In this document: positions 13,787-22,672 of the stretch, piece by piece
Layout: every line of letters begins with the position of its first letter
How positions within the stretch are numbered: position 1 is the stretch's first letter
Assembly (NCBI GenBank): GCA_937892395.1
Contig: CALAGJ010000149.1
Location: 1 to 22,980, forward strand
Reading direction: 5' to 3'
Source of the DNA: an uncultured Parafilimonas sp.
Lineage (GTDB): Bacteria > Bacteroidota > Bacteroidia > Chitinophagales > Chitinophagaceae
DNA: 22,980 bases
Notes under the pieces: model-generated
Databases searched by the model: none
What the model was told of the DNA's origin: nothing
What the model saw: only the letters and a program-made list of their open reading frames with translations
Position numbers and translations under genes: made by a program

Positions 13787-16189
13787 TCAATCATTCGTAA
13801 ATTTATTTTCTAAAATATCTTCTTTGAATGAGGTTCTAAATGAATAAGCAAAAGTGAGCATTATTGCTCTGGTATCTATTTTAAAATAACGGGTATATGA
13901 GAAGTTGCTTGCTGTGGCGGTATAGCCACTATTTTGGGTATTGAATATATCTGTAACCACTAATCCAATAGCCCCCTTATTTTTAAACATCTTATGTCGA
14001 ACTCCCATATCAGCATAATAAATGGCAAAACGCTTGCCCTGTGGTGTGCCAATAGGGGCATTGTAATTACCAATAACTTGCAATTGAGTACCTTTTAGCA
14101 AAGTGAAATTATTGATCAATTTTCCATACCAGCTTAAAAAATTATTTGGTATTTCAGCACTAACATTACTGCCGCTAATATGCTGCTGAAAAAATGATAG
14201 ACTCAGATTCGTGCTCCAATTTTTCAATGCATTAATCGTTGCAATTTCTTCAATACCATAAGTTGTGGAGTTGCCAAAATTCTTAGGCTGCTGGAGCGCA
14301 ACGCCGTTTGTATCCAATGAAATAAATGGTCGAATAATATTTAAAGCATAACGATAAAAAAGAGTTGTGGATAGATAAAATTTATTCCATTCTTTATTAT
14401 ACCCAATTTCAAAAGCATTGATCAATTCAGGTTTGAGATAAGGATTTCCTCCATGTTGATTTAATGAGTCTGTTATATCTATAAACGGATTAAGATCAGA
14501 TAAAGTTGGGCGGTTTATTCTGCGACTAAAGCTAAATTTTATAAAATCGCTTGGAGCAAAAAAATAAGCAAGATTTGCGCTGGGCAAAAGATTAAAATAC
14601 TTTCTACTCACAGAAATATCATTGCTTTCTGCAGCACCATCATTAAAAACATATTCACTACGCAAACCAAAATCGTATTTCCATTTTACAGCATCTTCCT
14701 TACCCATAAAGCTGCTGAATTGCAAATAAGCAGCATGAACCTGTTCTTTAAAATTAAAAATGCTGCTGGCGGTTGGATTTTTTATGTATTGATTATTGTT
14801 GAAATACTGGCTCTGAAAATCAACATCAGTAAATCTTGCAATACCTTTATACCCCATTTCCAACAAACCGTTTTTGAATAAAGGCTGTCCAACATCTATT
14901 CTAATATTGGATACATTCGAATTTTGGTAATCATAAGTTCGCTCAAGATATGGACTACCAAATTTACTATCATCCTCATTTAATGATTGTGTGGTAATAT
15001 CGGTATTTTCTTTATCAAAGTTGAATGATGAAGATATGTTTGCTGATAAATATTTTCGTTCGTTACTATATTTTCGTGCATAGTCCAAAGCAAACTCAGC
15101 TACTTTTTCTTTTACTCTTTCTTTTGAAAACCTTGAGTTGTTAGTTTTGAAGTTGTCAGTTATGGTTCTAAACATGGAGAAAAGTGTTTCATCATTATCT
15201 TCCCCATTAAAATTTGCAATGGCTTCAAAATTGAAACTATTGTTTCCATTTGGTTTATATACAGTATTAAATTTGATGTTTTGTGTTTGTTCAAAACGAT
15301 TATCAAAACGATGTTGTAAGAGCAAATAATTGTCTGGAATATCAAAATTATATCTTATGGCCTGCCTGCTTCTTGTTCTACCCGAAAAGCGATTGTCATA
15401 AGCCAATCCTACATTCCATTTTCCTTTGTTATTATTCAGCAAAAGAGAACTGCTTGCACGGCCTTTAGCACCAAAACCACCGCGAATAGCCACTGATGCA
15501 TTAAACCCATCAGCCATATTTTTTTTAAGCTTAATATTGATAATACCTCCGTCAGCATCAGCATCGTATTTTGAGTCTGGATTATTGATGATTTCAATAC
15601 TTTCCACATTACTTGCTGGAATTCTATCCGTAAAATTTAAAGATGAATTGCGACCATTAATCAGAATTAAAGGTGCTTTACCTCTTATTGTAATTCCGCC
15701 TTCCGCATCCACCACAACGGTCGGAGTATTTTTTAGAAGGTCTGTAGCAGTACCACCAGCTTCTGTCAAATTATCTTTCGCATTTATGATAAAACCTTGA
15801 GCGGTTTTTTTGATTAAATTTTTTTTAGAAATTATGGTAAGACTATTTGTAAACTTATTGTCTGGAGATAGAACTATGACACCCACATCACTATTAGAAT
15901 TGTAAGCACTCAGTTCTATATTAGTCTTATAAGATTCATAACCTATCATTTGAATATTTAGTACATAGTTGCCAAATAATAAATTGTCTATTACAAATTT
16001 TCCTACACTATCGGTGGCATGTGCAGTTATAATTTTTGTACTATCGTTGGCTGCATAAATAATAACGGTTGCAAATTCAATATTTCCGGCTGCATCTTTT
16101 ACGGTACCGCTTAGGGTGGTTTGAGCTATGCTTGCTTTTGAGAAAAACAACATTGCCGAGAAAAGAAATAAATATTTTGAATATTTCAA
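13787..16189 (-). CDS. TonB-dependent-receptor-like outer membrane beta-barrel protein
   Basis: This protein of about 800 residues is exported to the outer membrane. With the TTG start at 16189 it has a model signal peptide: KYSK, a hydrophobic core YLFLFSAMLFF, and SKASIA before Q23. A carboxypeptidase-regulatory-like domain follows (about 24-108, LSGTVKDAAGNIEFATV), then a plug domain (about 120-225, with LLKNTPTVVVDAEGGITIRG and VESIEIINNPDSKYDADADGG). The rest is a long beta-barrel of the OMP_b-brl_3 type. No in-frame ATG exists upstream of the codon inside the signal peptide; another TTG at 16237 would add 16 residues. No SusD partner is adjacent, so it is not a typical SusCD locus. The substrate is unknown. 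Confidence 0.88.
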   Translation of the reverse strand: MKYSKYLFLFSAMLFFSKASIAQTTLSGTVKDAAGNIEFATVIIYAANDSTKIITAHATDSVGKFVIDNLLFGNYVLNIQMIGYESYKTNIELSAYNSNSDVGVIVLSPDNKFTNSLTIISKKNLIKKTAQGFIINAKDNLTEAGGTATDLLKNTPTVVVDAEGGITIRGKAPLILINGRNSSLNFTDRIPASNVESIEIINNPDSKYDADADGGIINIKLKKNMADGFNASVAIRGGFGAKGRASSSLLLNNNKGKWNVGLAYDNRFSGRTRSRQAIRYNFDIPDNYLLLQHRFDNRFEQTQNIKFNTVYKPNGNNSFNFEAIANFNGEDNDETLFSMFRTITDNFKTNNSRFSKERVKEKVAEFALDYARKYSNERKYLSANISSSFNFDKENTDITTQSLNEDDSKFGSPYLERTYDYQNSNVSNIRIDVGQPLFKNGLLEMGYKGIARFTDVDFQSQYFNNNQYIKNPTASSIFNFKEQVHAAYLQFSSFMGKEDAVKWKYDFGLRSEYVFNDGAAESNDISVSRKYFNLLPSANLAYFFAPSDFIKFSFSRRINRPTLSDLNPFIDITDSLNQHGGNPYLKPELINAFEIGYNKEWNKFYLSTTLFYRYALNIIRPFISLDTNGVALQQPKNFGNSTTYGIEEIATINALKNWSTNLSLSFFQQHISGSNVSAEIPNNFLSWYGKLINNFTLLKGTQLQVIGNYNAPIGTPQGKRFAIYYADMGVRHKMFKNKGAIGLVVTDIFNTQNSGYTATASNFSYTRYFKIDTRAIMLTFAYSFRTSFKEDILENKFTND

Positions 16190-16273
16190 TGTATATAAAA
16201 TGATAATAGCATGAATCCTATAAAGTTTTGAATACAATATTACTTTACTGTAATTCTGTTTGGAGAATCAGAG

Positions 16274-16281
16274 CAAAGATA
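16274..16281 (-). promoter_or_regulatory. candidate -7 box for the outer membrane receptor gene
   Basis: On the minus strand TATCTTTG matches TAnnTTTG. It lies 36 nt before the TTG at 16237 and 84 nt before the TTG at 16189. I see no TTTG at the -33 position. Confidence 0.4.
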
Positions 16282-16440
16282 TTTGTTGTTGGTTTAATTC
16301 GAATTTCATGGAAATAATAGCTAAGATTTTAAGGTATATTTTAAGTGATAACACAGATTATAGATTTTGATGGTCACAAATTCCCTTGTGCATTATCATT
16401 TTTCATTCCATGTTTTCCTAAAAGCAACAATTGCTTTCTT

Positions 16441-16457
16441 TACATTTGCTGCCGCAA
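16441..16457 (+). promoter_or_regulatory. candidate glnS promoter with GCCGC extension
   Basis: TACATTTG (16441-16448) matches TAnnTTTG and is followed by CTGCCGCAA. The arms TTTGC and GCAAA form a small dyad like that at the ABC-F promoter. The -33 region is not recognisable. The position excludes the upstream in-frame ATG at 16431 as the start for transcripts from this promoter. Confidence 0.55.
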
Positions 16458-16460
16458 AAG

Positions 16461-18125
16461 ATGAATATGAGTGAAGAGCGTAGTCTAAATTTTATTGAAG
16501 AAATTATTGAAGCAGATTTGTCTGCCGGAAAGCATACAAAAATAAGAACTCGATTTCCACCAGAACCCAATGGATATCTGCATTTGGGGCATGCCAGCAG
16601 CATCTGTCTAAACTTTGGCGTAGCTGCCAAATACCATGGTGTTACCAACCTTAGATTTGATGATACCAACCCGGTTACAGAAGAAACAGAATATGTAGAG
16701 AGTATCAAAAATGATGTACGCTGGCTTGGATTCAATTGGGATGAAGAGCGCTACGCCAGCGATTATTTTGATCAATTGTATCTATACGCTATTCAGCTTA
16801 TAAAAAAGGGTAAGGCTTATGTGGATGATAGTAATAGTGCTGATATTGCAGCTCAAAAAGGTACACCTACCACTACTGGTGCAAGAAATGCATTTGCCAG
16901 CCGGAGTGTAGAAGAAAACCTTGAATTGTTTGAAGCTATGAGGAGTGGAGCCTATACTGATGGCGCAAAAGTGCTGCGGGCAAAAATTGATATGACCAGC
17001 AGCAATATGCTGATGCGTGACCCCATTATTTATCGCATCAAACATGCGCACCACCACCGCACCGGAGATGCATGGTGCATTTACCCAATGTATGATTTTG
17101 CACATGGCCAGAGCGATAGTATTGAAGGCATTACACATTCTATTTGCACTATGGAGTTTGTGCCACACCGGGAAGTGTATGACTGGCTCATAAAAGAGTT
17201 GGACATATTTCCTTCAAAACAATATGAGTTTGCCCGAAGAAACATTAGCTATACCGTTATGAGCAAAAGAAAGCTTCTACAATTGGTTAATGAAAACCAT
17301 GTAAGTGGCTGGAATGATCCTCGCATGCCTACTATCAGCGGCATACGCAGAAGGGGTTTTACGGCCGCCAGTGTACGTGCCTTTTGCGACCGTATAGGTA
17401 TTGGCAAAAGAGACAATATGGTAGATATTGGACTATTGGAATTTTTTGTAAGAGAAGAATTGAATAAAACTGCGCTTCGTAGAATGGTAGTGTTTGATGC
17501 CATAAAAGTTGTCATAACAAATTTAGACGAAGATGAAATTTTGCTTACATCTGAGAACAATCCGGAAGATGCTCATACGACACATCGCCAACTTGCATTT
17601 ACAAAAGAATTGTGGATAGAAAGGGATGATTTTATGGAGCAACCACCAAAGAAATATTTTAGATTATCACCAGGTCAGATGGTGAGGTTGAAGAGTGCTT
17701 TCATCATAAAATGTGATGAAGTTATAAAAGATAATCTTGGAAATATTACAGCACTCCATTGCAGCTACATTCCCGAGAGTAAGAGTGGTGCCGATACCAG
17801 TGGCATACATGTAAAAGCCACACTGCACTGGGTTAGTGCTGCACATGCTGTACCTGTGGAAGTGAGGTTATACGATCGCCTGTTTACAGTGCCATCTGTG
17901 GATGATGCCGGTGGAGATTTTAAAGATCATATCAATTCAAAAAGTTTAGAAATAATACCGGCAGCCTATGCAGAAGCTGCCATGAGCCATGCACAACCAG
18001 GTGAAGCATTTCAGTTTTTAAGGAAGGGTTATTTTTGTTTGGATGAAGACGCCACGGCAAACAAACTCATTTTCAATAGAACAGTGACACTTAAGGATAA
18101 CTGGGCAAAAGAGCAACAGAAATAA
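16461..18125 (+). CDS. glnS: glutaminyl-tRNA synthetase
   Basis: This class I aminoacyl-tRNA synthetase charges tRNA-Gln. With the ATG at 16461 it has 554 residues, the length of the E. coli enzyme. The HIGH motif is HLGH (41-44) within RFPPEPNGYLHLGHASS. The amino-acid binding region carries FDDTNPVTEETEYVESIK, and the KMSKS equivalent is MSKR (267-270). Residues further on, RRRGFTAASVRAFCDRIG, are typical of GlnRS rather than GluRS, and the C-terminal anticodon-binding beta-barrels are present. I chose 16461 over 16431 because the promoter box lies between them. A second Met two codons on is an equally possible start. Having GlnRS implies direct glutaminylation of tRNA-Gln. Confidence 0.96.
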   Translation: MNMSEERSLNFIEEIIEADLSAGKHTKIRTRFPPEPNGYLHLGHASSICLNFGVAAKYHGVTNLRFDDTNPVTEETEYVESIKNDVRWLGFNWDEERYASDYFDQLYLYAIQLIKKGKAYVDDSNSADIAAQKGTPTTTGARNAFASRSVEENLELFEAMRSGAYTDGAKVLRAKIDMTSSNMLMRDPIIYRIKHAHHHRTGDAWCIYPMYDFAHGQSDSIEGITHSICTMEFVPHREVYDWLIKELDIFPSKQYEFARRNISYTVMSKRKLLQLVNENHVSGWNDPRMPTISGIRRRGFTAASVRAFCDRIGIGKRDNMVDIGLLEFFVREELNKTALRRMVVFDAIKVVITNLDEDEILLTSENNPEDAHTTHRQLAFTKELWIERDDFMEQPPKKYFRLSPGQMVRLKSAFIIKCDEVIKDNLGNITALHCSYIPESKSGADTSGIHVKATLHWVSAAHAVPVEVRLYDRLFTVPSVDDAGGDFKDHINSKSLEIIPAAYAEAAMSHAQPGEAFQFLRKGYFCLDEDATANKLIFNRTVTLKDNWAKEQQK

Positions 18126-18145
18126 AATTGTTTTCAAGTCATTTA

Positions 18146-18191
18146 TATGCTTTATAGCAGCATAAACATATAAAGCATAAAATAATTTTTT
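18146..18191 (+). terminator. rho-independent terminator after glnS
   Basis: TATGCTTTATA and TATAAAGCATA (18146-18156 and 18169-18179) form a perfect 11-bp stem with a 12-nt loop. This is followed by AAATAATTTTTT, starting 20 bp after the glnS stop. It separates glnS from tilS, so tilS likely has its own promoter, which I could not identify. Confidence 0.7.
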
Positions 18192-18209
18192 GCCCCTTCA
18201 GGGAATGAA
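18192..18209 (+). repeat. degenerate palindromic intergenic repeat
   Basis: GCCCC-TTCA-GGG followed by AATGAATAA is an imperfect member of the palindromic family seen at 71, 12015 and 19669-19785. It lies right after the glnS terminator's T run and about 60 bp before tilS. Confidence 0.45.
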
Positions 18210-18270
18210 TAATCTCCCTTAAAAAAAGCATTTATAAAGATGCAAACCAATCCGTAAAATTTTTATACGC

Positions 18271-19605
18271 ATGACACTGCAAGAAAAATTTCATCATCAC
18301 CTATCCTCTGCGTTTCCATTTATAAAAAAGGAGCACTTGATATATGTGGCTTGTAGTGGTGGCTTGGATAGCACAATGCTGCTCTACCTGCTGCAGCAGG
18401 AGGGTTTTAAAATAGCCGCACTGCACTGCAACTTTCATTTGAGGGCCAATGAAAGTGATAGAGATGAAAATTTTGTACGCACTTTATGTACAGATTTGAA
18501 TATTCCGTTAGAGGTGCTGCATGCAGACACCAAAGCTTATAGCATAAAGTGTAAAATATCTATTCAAGAAGCAGCAAGAGATATAAGGTATAATTGGTTT
18601 TATGAAAAAGTAACATCAAGCAGCAATTCTTATGTAGCCACAGCACACCAAGCAGATGATGCAGTAGAAACTTTTATGATACATGCAAGCCGTGGCACAG
18701 GCATAAAAGGCTTATTGGGCATACCTCATATCCAAGGGCATATCATCCGTCCTTTATTAAAAATATTTAGAGATGAATTGTCTGCTTATGCCACAGAAAA
18801 AAACATTTCCTGGATTGAAGACAGCAGCAATACAGAAGACTATTACACCAGGAATTTTATAAGAAATAAAGTACTCCCAATTCTTTCAGAAAAATTGCCG
18901 CAGGCTTCAAAAAATATAGCTCAAAGTATTCATCATTTGCATGATGCCTACACACTTTATCAACAAGCCCTTGCGGTGCATCTAAAAAAATTATGCATTG
19001 CAAAGGGCAGTGAAATGCATATTCCAGTTTTGCTGCTCTTACAATCAAAACCTGTAGCCACCATACTATGGGAAATTATTCAGCCATACAATTTTAGTAC
19101 AGCTCAGGTGCAGGATGTACTCCAACTCTGCCATGCACACAATGGTGCTTATACAGCATCATCTACACATAGAATCATCAGAAACAGGAAGTGGTTGATC
19201 ATTGCTTCACTGCAATCCAAAGCAGCAGATCATATTTTGATTGAAAAAAATGATGAATTAATAGAAACTATTGCAGGTAGATTATTAATACAAGAAAAAG
19301 AAGCAACAGAAATCATACCTACAGATACATTATCTGCATGTATTGACGCAAAGCAGATCAGTTATCCATTAATACTGAGACCCTGGAAAACCGGAGATTA
19401 TTTTTATCCGCTGGGTATGAATAAAAAGAAAAAGCTCAATCGTTTTTTAATTGACCTCAAACTTTCTACTACAGCAAAAGAAAAAGTGATGGTATTGGAA
19501 AGTGATAAAAAAATTGTTTGGGTGGTTGGTTTGCGCATTGACCACAGATATAGGATTGTTGAAAATACAACCAACACGCTTCAGTTGAAATGGATGCCAG
19601 ATTAA
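18271..19605 (+). CDS. tilS: tRNA(Ile)-lysidine synthase
   Basis: This 444-residue enzyme uses ATP to attach lysine to C34 of the CAU anticodon of tRNA-Ile2, so that it reads AUA and is charged with isoleucine. The N-type ATP pyrophosphatase P-loop is SGGLDS (29-34). HCNFHLRANESDRDENFV and ATAHQADDAVETFMIHASRGTGIKGL are strongly characteristic. The C-terminal TilS domain (about 370-444) contains LRPWKTGDYFYPLGM followed by the lysine-rich loop before FLIDLKL. The gene is essential in most bacteria and looks intact. It is convergent with pbpC, with 192 bp between stops that carry three palindromic repeats. Confidence 0.95.
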   Translation: MTLQEKFHHHLSSAFPFIKKEHLIYVACSGGLDSTMLLYLLQQEGFKIAALHCNFHLRANESDRDENFVRTLCTDLNIPLEVLHADTKAYSIKCKISIQEAARDIRYNWFYEKVTSSSNSYVATAHQADDAVETFMIHASRGTGIKGLLGIPHIQGHIIRPLLKIFRDELSAYATEKNISWIEDSSNTEDYYTRNFIRNKVLPILSEKLPQASKNIAQSIHHLHDAYTLYQQALAVHLKKLCIAKGSEMHIPVLLLLQSKPVATILWEIIQPYNFSTAQVQDVLQLCHAHNGAYTASSTHRIIRNRKWLIIASLQSKAADHILIEKNDELIETIAGRLLIQEKEATEIIPTDTLSACIDAKQISYPLILRPWKTGDYFYPLGMNKKKKLNRFLIDLKLSTTAKEKVMVLESDKKIVWVVGLRIDHRYRIVENTTNTLQLKWMPD

Positions 19606-19668
19606 GGCATTTATTGCACTATTTTTTTCCAAAATTTCAATTATTTTATTTCTTACTCATATAAAGTT

Positions 19669-19785
19669 AATCATTACCAAAGGGAAAATTATTGTTTTGT
19701 TTTTGGCTATTTTACTCATTACTCGAAGGGAAAAACTGGGGGTTATGCAATAAATTTTAATCATTACCCGAAGGGGAAATAATTG
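19669..19785 (-). repeat. three palindromic repeats in exact 45-nt register
   Basis: TCATTACC at 19671, TCATTACT at 19716 and TCATTACC at 19761 begin three related units exactly 45 nt apart. Read on the minus strand each gives a pyrimidine-rich arm, TTCG or a variant, a G-rich arm, then AATGA. The third (19761-19775, TCATTACCCGAAGGG) is best preserved. The spacers between units are unrelated AT-rich sequence. The cluster occupies the convergent gap between tilS and pbpC and could also act in transcription termination, since C(TTCG)G loops are very stable in RNA. Confidence 0.6.
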
Positions 19786-19797
19786 TTTATTTTGTAT

Positions 19798-22197
19798 TTA
19801 TTCTTTGCCAATTACAACAAACTTTCTGCTTACCGTAGCACCATCTACATTTACAACGGTAAGGGTGTGTGGCCCCAATGTTGGATGCAGTTCTAACTGA
19901 TGAAAATTTTCTGTGGTGCCTACAAATGCATCATCTATATGCCAAAATAATTTGTCTGCACTGTTTCTGCTTGTTGCTTTAAATACGGTAGCTCCCTCTG
20001 CTCCGTTTAATTCGACAGGTATAAAAATTCTTGCTCCCTCATCAGGATAAATAATATCAATGGCTTTTATATTTTCTTGCATGCAGCCAGCCATGTAAGA
20101 AGGCAGTGGCTTGTATCCGGGATGTTTTTGTTTGTAATAATATTCAATGGTAGGTGGCAGAATGAGCCAATTATTATGATGCATTTCTGAGGGACTCATA
20201 CAATTTTCTGTAACCCTATAGCTGTCTGTTGGATCCATATTTATCATTCTATGCCAGGGGCAAATGGCAGCTTTTTGTACAGCCAATTCACTTACCAAAC
20301 TTGTAATAATATTGGTGCAATAAGGCCCTGCTTTAAATCCGGTTTCTTTACATTCATTGATATACGCCATATCATATTTGGGCGGATTAAACCACGGGGA
20401 TGGTGGCAGTATTCTAAATAATTCAAATAATACGGGTGCTGCGGTGGAGATGCCCGTAAGACCCGGTCTTCCTTCGCCTGTCGTATTTCCTGTCCATACT
20501 ACAATGGCATATTTTGTATTGAAACCTAAGGCCCATCCATCTCTAAAACCAAAGCTAGTGCCCGTTTTCCAGGCAATTTTCTGCGCACTCTCAAAGGATG
20601 ACCAAAGTCCTTCTTCCCCAGGGCGCATTACTTCATTCATAGCGGAAAATGTTTGCCAAAGTGCTGTATAACTAAACAATGGGCTGTTCGTATTATAGCC
20701 AGTTGCTTTCTTATTTTCTGTGTTAGAAAGTCTGGGCATAAACCATCTGTCGTCATTCCATTTGCCATTATCATCTTGCTGATGTAAATACATTCTTGCC
20801 ATAGAAGCATACACACCGCAGAGTTCGAAGGGTTTTATTTCGCAGCCACCGAGTATAAGGCTCATGCCATAATGATCTGCGGGTTGATGAAGTGTAGAAA
20901 ATCCATATTGATGCAGTCTATCATAAAATCGTGGATAACGATATTGCTGTAGCATTTTTATGGCAGGAATATTTAAACTACGAGCCAATGCTCTGTGTGC
21001 CGGCACTGCTCCATCGTATCCCAAATCAAAATTTTGAGGGGTGTAGCCATTGAGTTGTGTGGGAATATCTGGTATGAGTTGATTAGGCAATATCAGACCA
21101 TCACTAAGCATGGCAGCATATAGTAAGGGCTTTAATGTACTACCGGGGCTGCGGCTACTTTGCAACACATCCACATGGCTTTGCAAATTACTGTCACTGG
21201 GCTCATACACATTTCCACTATAGGCTAATACCCTTCCGCTTTCGATGTCCATAATCATAGCGGCAATATTCTGAATACCATTGCCACTTAGGTTTTGCTG
21301 GTGTTGTTTTGTGATAGTACAAAGCGTTTTTTGGAGTTGAATATCGATAGTGGTTTCAATGATATGGTTGCCTTCAATTTCATTTTTTGCAGAAAGATTT
21401 TTGTAGTACTGAAACACATGCGGTGCCTCCTGCGGCAAAGGTAAAGGTGCACCGGGTAGAGGCTCGTCCATAGCCAACTGCGCTGTTTCTACATCAATGA
21501 TTTTTTTATGGAGCAAGGTTTCTATTATACGATTTCTTTTCCGCAGCAGTGCATCATTGTTTCTTCCTGGATGTATTAATGAAGGAGCATTTGGCAACAC
21601 GGATAGTGCCGCCATCTGACCCCAACTGAGTTCCTCAGCACGCTGTCCATAATACCTCCATGCAGCAGCATCCAAGCCTACAACATTAGCTCCAAAAGGT
21701 GCATGTGATGCATACAAAGTCAGTATTTCACTTTTACTGTATGTACACTCAACTCTTAGTGCCAAAGCTATTTCAATACATTTGGCATACAAGGTACGAT
21801 TGGCAGGTGGACGACTAAGTCTGACTACTTGCATGGTAATAGTACTGCCACCACTTACTACTGATTTACTCTTAATATTTTGTGCTATTGCTCTGCAAAA
21901 GGCAAATGGATCAATACCGATATGATACCAAAATCTCTTATCTTCAAAATTAGTAATGCAGACATCAAATTTTTCAGGAGTATTGTTTCTTTCAGGGAAT
22001 CGCCACTGACCATCAGAAGCAATACCTGCGTTGAGTAGCTGACCCATTTTGTCAGTAATGACAAGACTCACCGGTTTATTAAAAATTGGCCCATGTATAG
22101 AAAAACCAAATAATGAAATAATAAAAGCAATAAGGAGTGTAGGAATATTTCTCAGGAAGAAATTTTTTAAGTTGAAATTGCTATTCCGGCTTTTCAT
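19798..22197 (-). CDS. pbpC: penicillin-binding protein 1C (bifunctional class A PBP)
   Basis: This protein of about 799 residues has an N-terminal membrane anchor (about 18-36). The GT51 glycosyltransferase domain contains E85 (EDKRFWYHIGIDP) and GGSTITMQVVRLSR. The transpeptidase has catalytic S353 and K356 (SPGSTLKP), SLN at 407-409 and KTG at 544-546 (KTGTSFGFRDGWALGF). The C-terminal BiPBP_C domain, about 90 residues, marks the PbpC subfamily. It polymerises and cross-links peptidoglycan in the periplasm. I chose the ATG at 22197 because a TATTTTTG box at 22203-22210 would exclude the ATG at 22224, which adds nine unremarkable residues; either is possible. The alpha-2-macroglobulin gene often found beside pbpC is not in the window. 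Confidence 0.94.
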   Translation of the reverse strand: MKSRNSNFNLKNFFLRNIPTLLIAFIISLFGFSIHGPIFNKPVSLVITDKMGQLLNAGIASDGQWRFPERNNTPEKFDVCITNFEDKRFWYHIGIDPFAFCRAIAQNIKSKSVVSGGSTITMQVVRLSRPPANRTLYAKCIEIALALRVECTYSKSEILTLYASHAPFGANVVGLDAAAWRYYGQRAEELSWGQMAALSVLPNAPSLIHPGRNNDALLRKRNRIIETLLHKKIIDVETAQLAMDEPLPGAPLPLPQEAPHVFQYYKNLSAKNEIEGNHIIETTIDIQLQKTLCTITKQHQQNLSGNGIQNIAAMIMDIESGRVLAYSGNVYEPSDSNLQSHVDVLQSSRSPGSTLKPLLYAAMLSDGLILPNQLIPDIPTQLNGYTPQNFDLGYDGAVPAHRALARSLNIPAIKMLQQYRYPRFYDRLHQYGFSTLHQPADHYGMSLILGGCEIKPFELCGVYASMARMYLHQQDDNGKWNDDRWFMPRLSNTENKKATGYNTNSPLFSYTALWQTFSAMNEVMRPGEEGLWSSFESAQKIAWKTGTSFGFRDGWALGFNTKYAIVVWTGNTTGEGRPGLTGISTAAPVLFELFRILPPSPWFNPPKYDMAYINECKETGFKAGPYCTNIITSLVSELAVQKAAICPWHRMINMDPTDSYRVTENCMSPSEMHHNNWLILPPTIEYYYKQKHPGYKPLPSYMAGCMQENIKAIDIIYPDEGARIFIPVELNGAEGATVFKATSRNSADKLFWHIDDAFVGTTENFHQLELHPTLGPHTLTVVNVDGATVSRKFVVIGKE

Positions 22198-22202
22198 CTT
22201 TC

Positions 22203-22210
22203 CAAAAATA
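22203..22210 (-). promoter_or_regulatory. candidate -7 box of pbpC, abutting the start codon
   Basis: On the minus strand TATTTTTG matches TAnnTTTG and is followed by GAAAG and the ATG at 22197. No TTTG lies at a normal -33 distance. If real, the mRNA is leaderless or nearly so and the upstream ATG at 22224 is not used. Confidence 0.4.
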
Positions 22211-22224
22211 TCAGTTGAAACCAA

Positions 22225-22647
22225 ATTGTTGATACGCTTTCAAAAAAATATTGTTAAGAACTGGAGTCTTAACTTTTTTCTGATGGCTTTGCTGTTCGAT
22301 TGGACTTTCATAACACCAAGCGATTTTTTAAATTTGTATTATAGATTAAATCTATATGTATTGACTGTCCAGAAGTACCGTTATATACATTGATAATTTG
22401 TTTTTAAAAATAGATATTTAGATTAAGATTTTATTATTCCATTGGTATGGTGATCAATTATATTTTATCAGTAAGTGAAAAAAAAATAAAAAATATAATG
22501 ACAGTTTTTTAGCAACTATGAAACGAGTCATGTTATCATGCTAAAACCTCTAATGCAAAAAATAACTACAAGGTTTTCTAAATGAAATATTGCCTTATTT
22601 GGATAAAAGTTAGACAGTATAATCCTTATCTTTATTTTATCACAGTA
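22225..22647. other. 423-bp intergenic region, very AT-rich, no gene supported
   Basis: No reading frame here resembles a protein family; a plus-strand frame that overlaps the pbpC start in reverse is a shadow. The only structure I see is the inverted repeat TTTTAGCA (22507-22514) and TGCTAAAA (22539-22546), enclosing a small CATG-TTAT-CATG hairpin (22529-22540, sharing two bases with the outer arm). There is no T run to make it a clear terminator. Confidence 0.5.
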
Positions 22648-22655
22648 TAGTTTTG
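22648..22655 (+). promoter_or_regulatory. candidate -7 box for the right-edge gene
   Basis: TAGTTTTG matches TAnnTTTG, 17 nt before the ATG at 22673. The -33 region is AT-rich without a clear TTTG. Confidence 0.45.
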
Positions 22656-22672
22656 AAAACAAATCCAATTAA

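Noticed and set aside
19669..19785. Possible CRISPR array
   Set aside because: There are only three units, the conserved part is about 15 bases and diverged between units, and no cas genes are present.
22049..22393. Plus-strand 114-codon frame antisense to the pbpC start
   Set aside because: Most of it is the reverse of the pbpC membrane-anchor region; it has no homology signal and no start context.
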